A DNA stretch of 64,000 bases from UBA1952 sp965246785 (GTDB lineage Bacteria > Bacteroidota > Bacteroidia > Chitinophagales > Chitinophagaceae): NCBI GenBank assembly GCA_965246785.1, contig CBDFFM010000011.1, positions 186,001 to 250,000 on the forward strand, in the 5' to 3' direction. Every line of letters begins with the position of its first letter. The first letter of the stretch is position 1. This document shows positions 63,801-64,000 of this stretch, in pieces. The position numbers and the translations under genes are program-made. The notes under the pieces were generated by a model. It was not told the DNA's origin. It saw only the letters and a program-made list of their open reading frames with translations, and ran no database searches.

Positions 63801-64000
63801 ACAGGGAATACGGTGCCCTTACCATTCAGTCCTGTTAAGGATTATTTCGCGCCAAACTCATTCTTTTATCTCACAGACGATCAAAAGCTTTCTAAAGACA
63901 GCTACGAGCGGTACAATAGCGGTATCGCCATCGGCACCACAAGCGAAATAAAAGCCGACTATTTCGTCCGTAAGAAAATCGCGTACGATGAAATTATCCT
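60801..64000 (+). CDS. DUF6603-domain giant protein (3' end outside window)
   Basis: The frame is open from the ATG at 60801 to the window end, more than 1066 codons. The first ~300 residues are helical and specific (VVVFLQRSLEDFTDEF). From ~300 on, Gly-rich amphipathic strands dominate. The middle has the DUF6603 hallmarks in order: GVGGLLGLHRTM, DSILFPKDIV, GPMAKIGWGTPTL, FVGIIDFDKKYLSFDASLYD, LTGDMALRLYWGDKP, SVGGFHPKFTPPP and YFAVTSNTAQFGA. DUF6603 has no established function; long beta-solenoid-like or lipid-facing structure is a guess. No signal peptide is seen. Confidence 0.85.
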   Translation, partial: MNSYLNGVVVFLQRSLEDFTDEFQNNNAFEDFLLSFGWRASIQETEVSGIRATFGIFNSVEAIIALIQDIQGGQIEPETAIEQAITDIKNLFQSVNSFSASLASGQTLYPLNQSDFWNQMASSLADRILINGLRRHQVPIFGILHFWGIIRFDRIIPTGLGRLPFHQQTVDWPKLGDLLSQPLDRLKAEYNWGTATDYNHLFDVLARVFAVPGSKMERGIVKKSQYDAFFQTFSNPSGVAVPQFTFPVYESYGWEENAKVKVSLDLSPAVSSTTNQLSGGLLLVPNVEGTATFDLPLGPELSLYGKGYFQSANFFAFAFHPDGSSFTYLNAGSTTPLWGAKINLVMAPVLPWILFGSADETRLEMSGLEASLEVKGTTTDPELIFSLGIGDHIESPNFHFVFKPSQGDNFLKRILGDKDFEATFGLGLVWSSKSGISFVGGGGFEIAIPLHTERQTSETVKPLQLDTLKIGLSIGNGNFKINTGVDFTFKIGSVVGVVKGVGASLSLVKKNSNESRGIFNSLDYKIGFKPPNGIGLSIDAENVKGGGFLNYDEVTSTYTGGLELKFSKISLAAIGILTTKMPDGSNGYSLLIIITAEFTPVQLGMGFTLNGVGGLLGLHRTMNTDRLRSGIKDKTLDSILFPKDIVKNANAIISNINQVFPVKKDRFLIGPMAKIGWGTPTLLTIDLGVIIEMPSPVVLAIVGVLRAILPNESSPVLKLQINFVGIIDFDKKYLSFDASLYDSSILTFPLTGDMALRLYWGDKPNFLMSVGGFHPKFTPPPMNLPQLQRLAIQLANYSNLNIRVETYFAVTSNTAQFGARVSAKAKAWKIEAIGALWFDVLFQFSPFHFIADMGVMFEVRKGGSCLLSLYIDVTLEGPHPWRVQGEGSFKILFVRVNVSFDKTFGEAKTETIAPAAIQQLMHNAILNKDNWQVIGPERSHQVVAFRDVTTTTIGDLVVDPFGSLTFSQKIAPLSIKLIKFGTSAISDINQFNITGVTAGPTGNTVPLPFSPVKDYFAPNSFFYLTDDQKLSKDSYERYNSGIAIGTTSEIKADYFVRKKIAYDEII

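Overview
The window looks like a fairly GC-rich member of the Bacteroidota, most likely order Chitinophagales. This is an inference from gene content: three proteins with type IX secretion (T9SS) C-terminal sorting domains, a carboxypeptidase-regulatory-domain TonB-dependent receptor, a class 2 PyrD, AMP-forming Acs, DUF6766 and DUF3892 proteins, and A-rich rather than strong Shine-Dalgarno leaders. No plasmid or phage replication genes are visible.

Layout. 1-30 kb is mostly chromosomal housekeeping sequence: a T9SS cargo protein, an MBL hydrolase, a large propeller/outer-membrane-barrel protein, SCO, UppP, small lipoproteins, tRNA-Val(GAC), PurL, a membrane glycosyltransferase-like protein, thiolase, TonB receptor, Rpe, a TPR lipoprotein, a ParE-type toxin-antitoxin pair, TerC, PyrD and Acs. 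Its intergenic regions are full of structured repeats: a 21-bp tandem array, a 25-bp perfect inverted repeat, a nested cruciform-like hairpin, a head-to-head 42-bp array and a 66-bp element found after two different genes. Two genes here are interrupted: one by a frameshift, one by an in-frame TGA.

30.2-38.6 kb holds a lineage-specific family on the minus strand: a two-gene module (secreted Ser-rich TPR protein followed by a secreted propeller-like protein) present three times, with one unrelated-looking exported protein inserted. One TPR copy carries an in-frame TAG where its paralogues have Gln.

38.8-46.6 kb is accessory DNA. A tRNA-Phe 3' fragment with its terminator is followed by a tyrosine recombinase. 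Further right are a T9SS-exported nuclease, small proteins, a P4-type integrase, a second tRNA 3' fragment, an exported protein, a decayed reading frame and two DUF3892 proteins.

46.8-55.7 kb is the part I find most interesting. A LuxR-type response regulator, a lipoprotein, a membrane protein and a histidine kinase precede a compact cluster: an S41 peptidase lipoprotein, a 67-residue peptide whose C-terminal part has three Arg-led four-residue repeats, a hairpin terminator, an arginase-fold enzyme with all metal ligands, and an LpxL-like acyltransferase. This is consistent with a ribosomal peptide (RiPP) pathway in which Arg becomes Orn and is then acylated. The cluster lies between two copies of one duplicated block (kinase 3' end, small gene, promoter region), the second copy decayed.

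55.7-64 kb has an AraC-type regulator and then a tight four-gene operon that runs off the window: an M64-like protein that has lost its zinc motif, a membrane protein, a 767-residue unknown protein and a giant DUF6603 protein. Its function is unknown.
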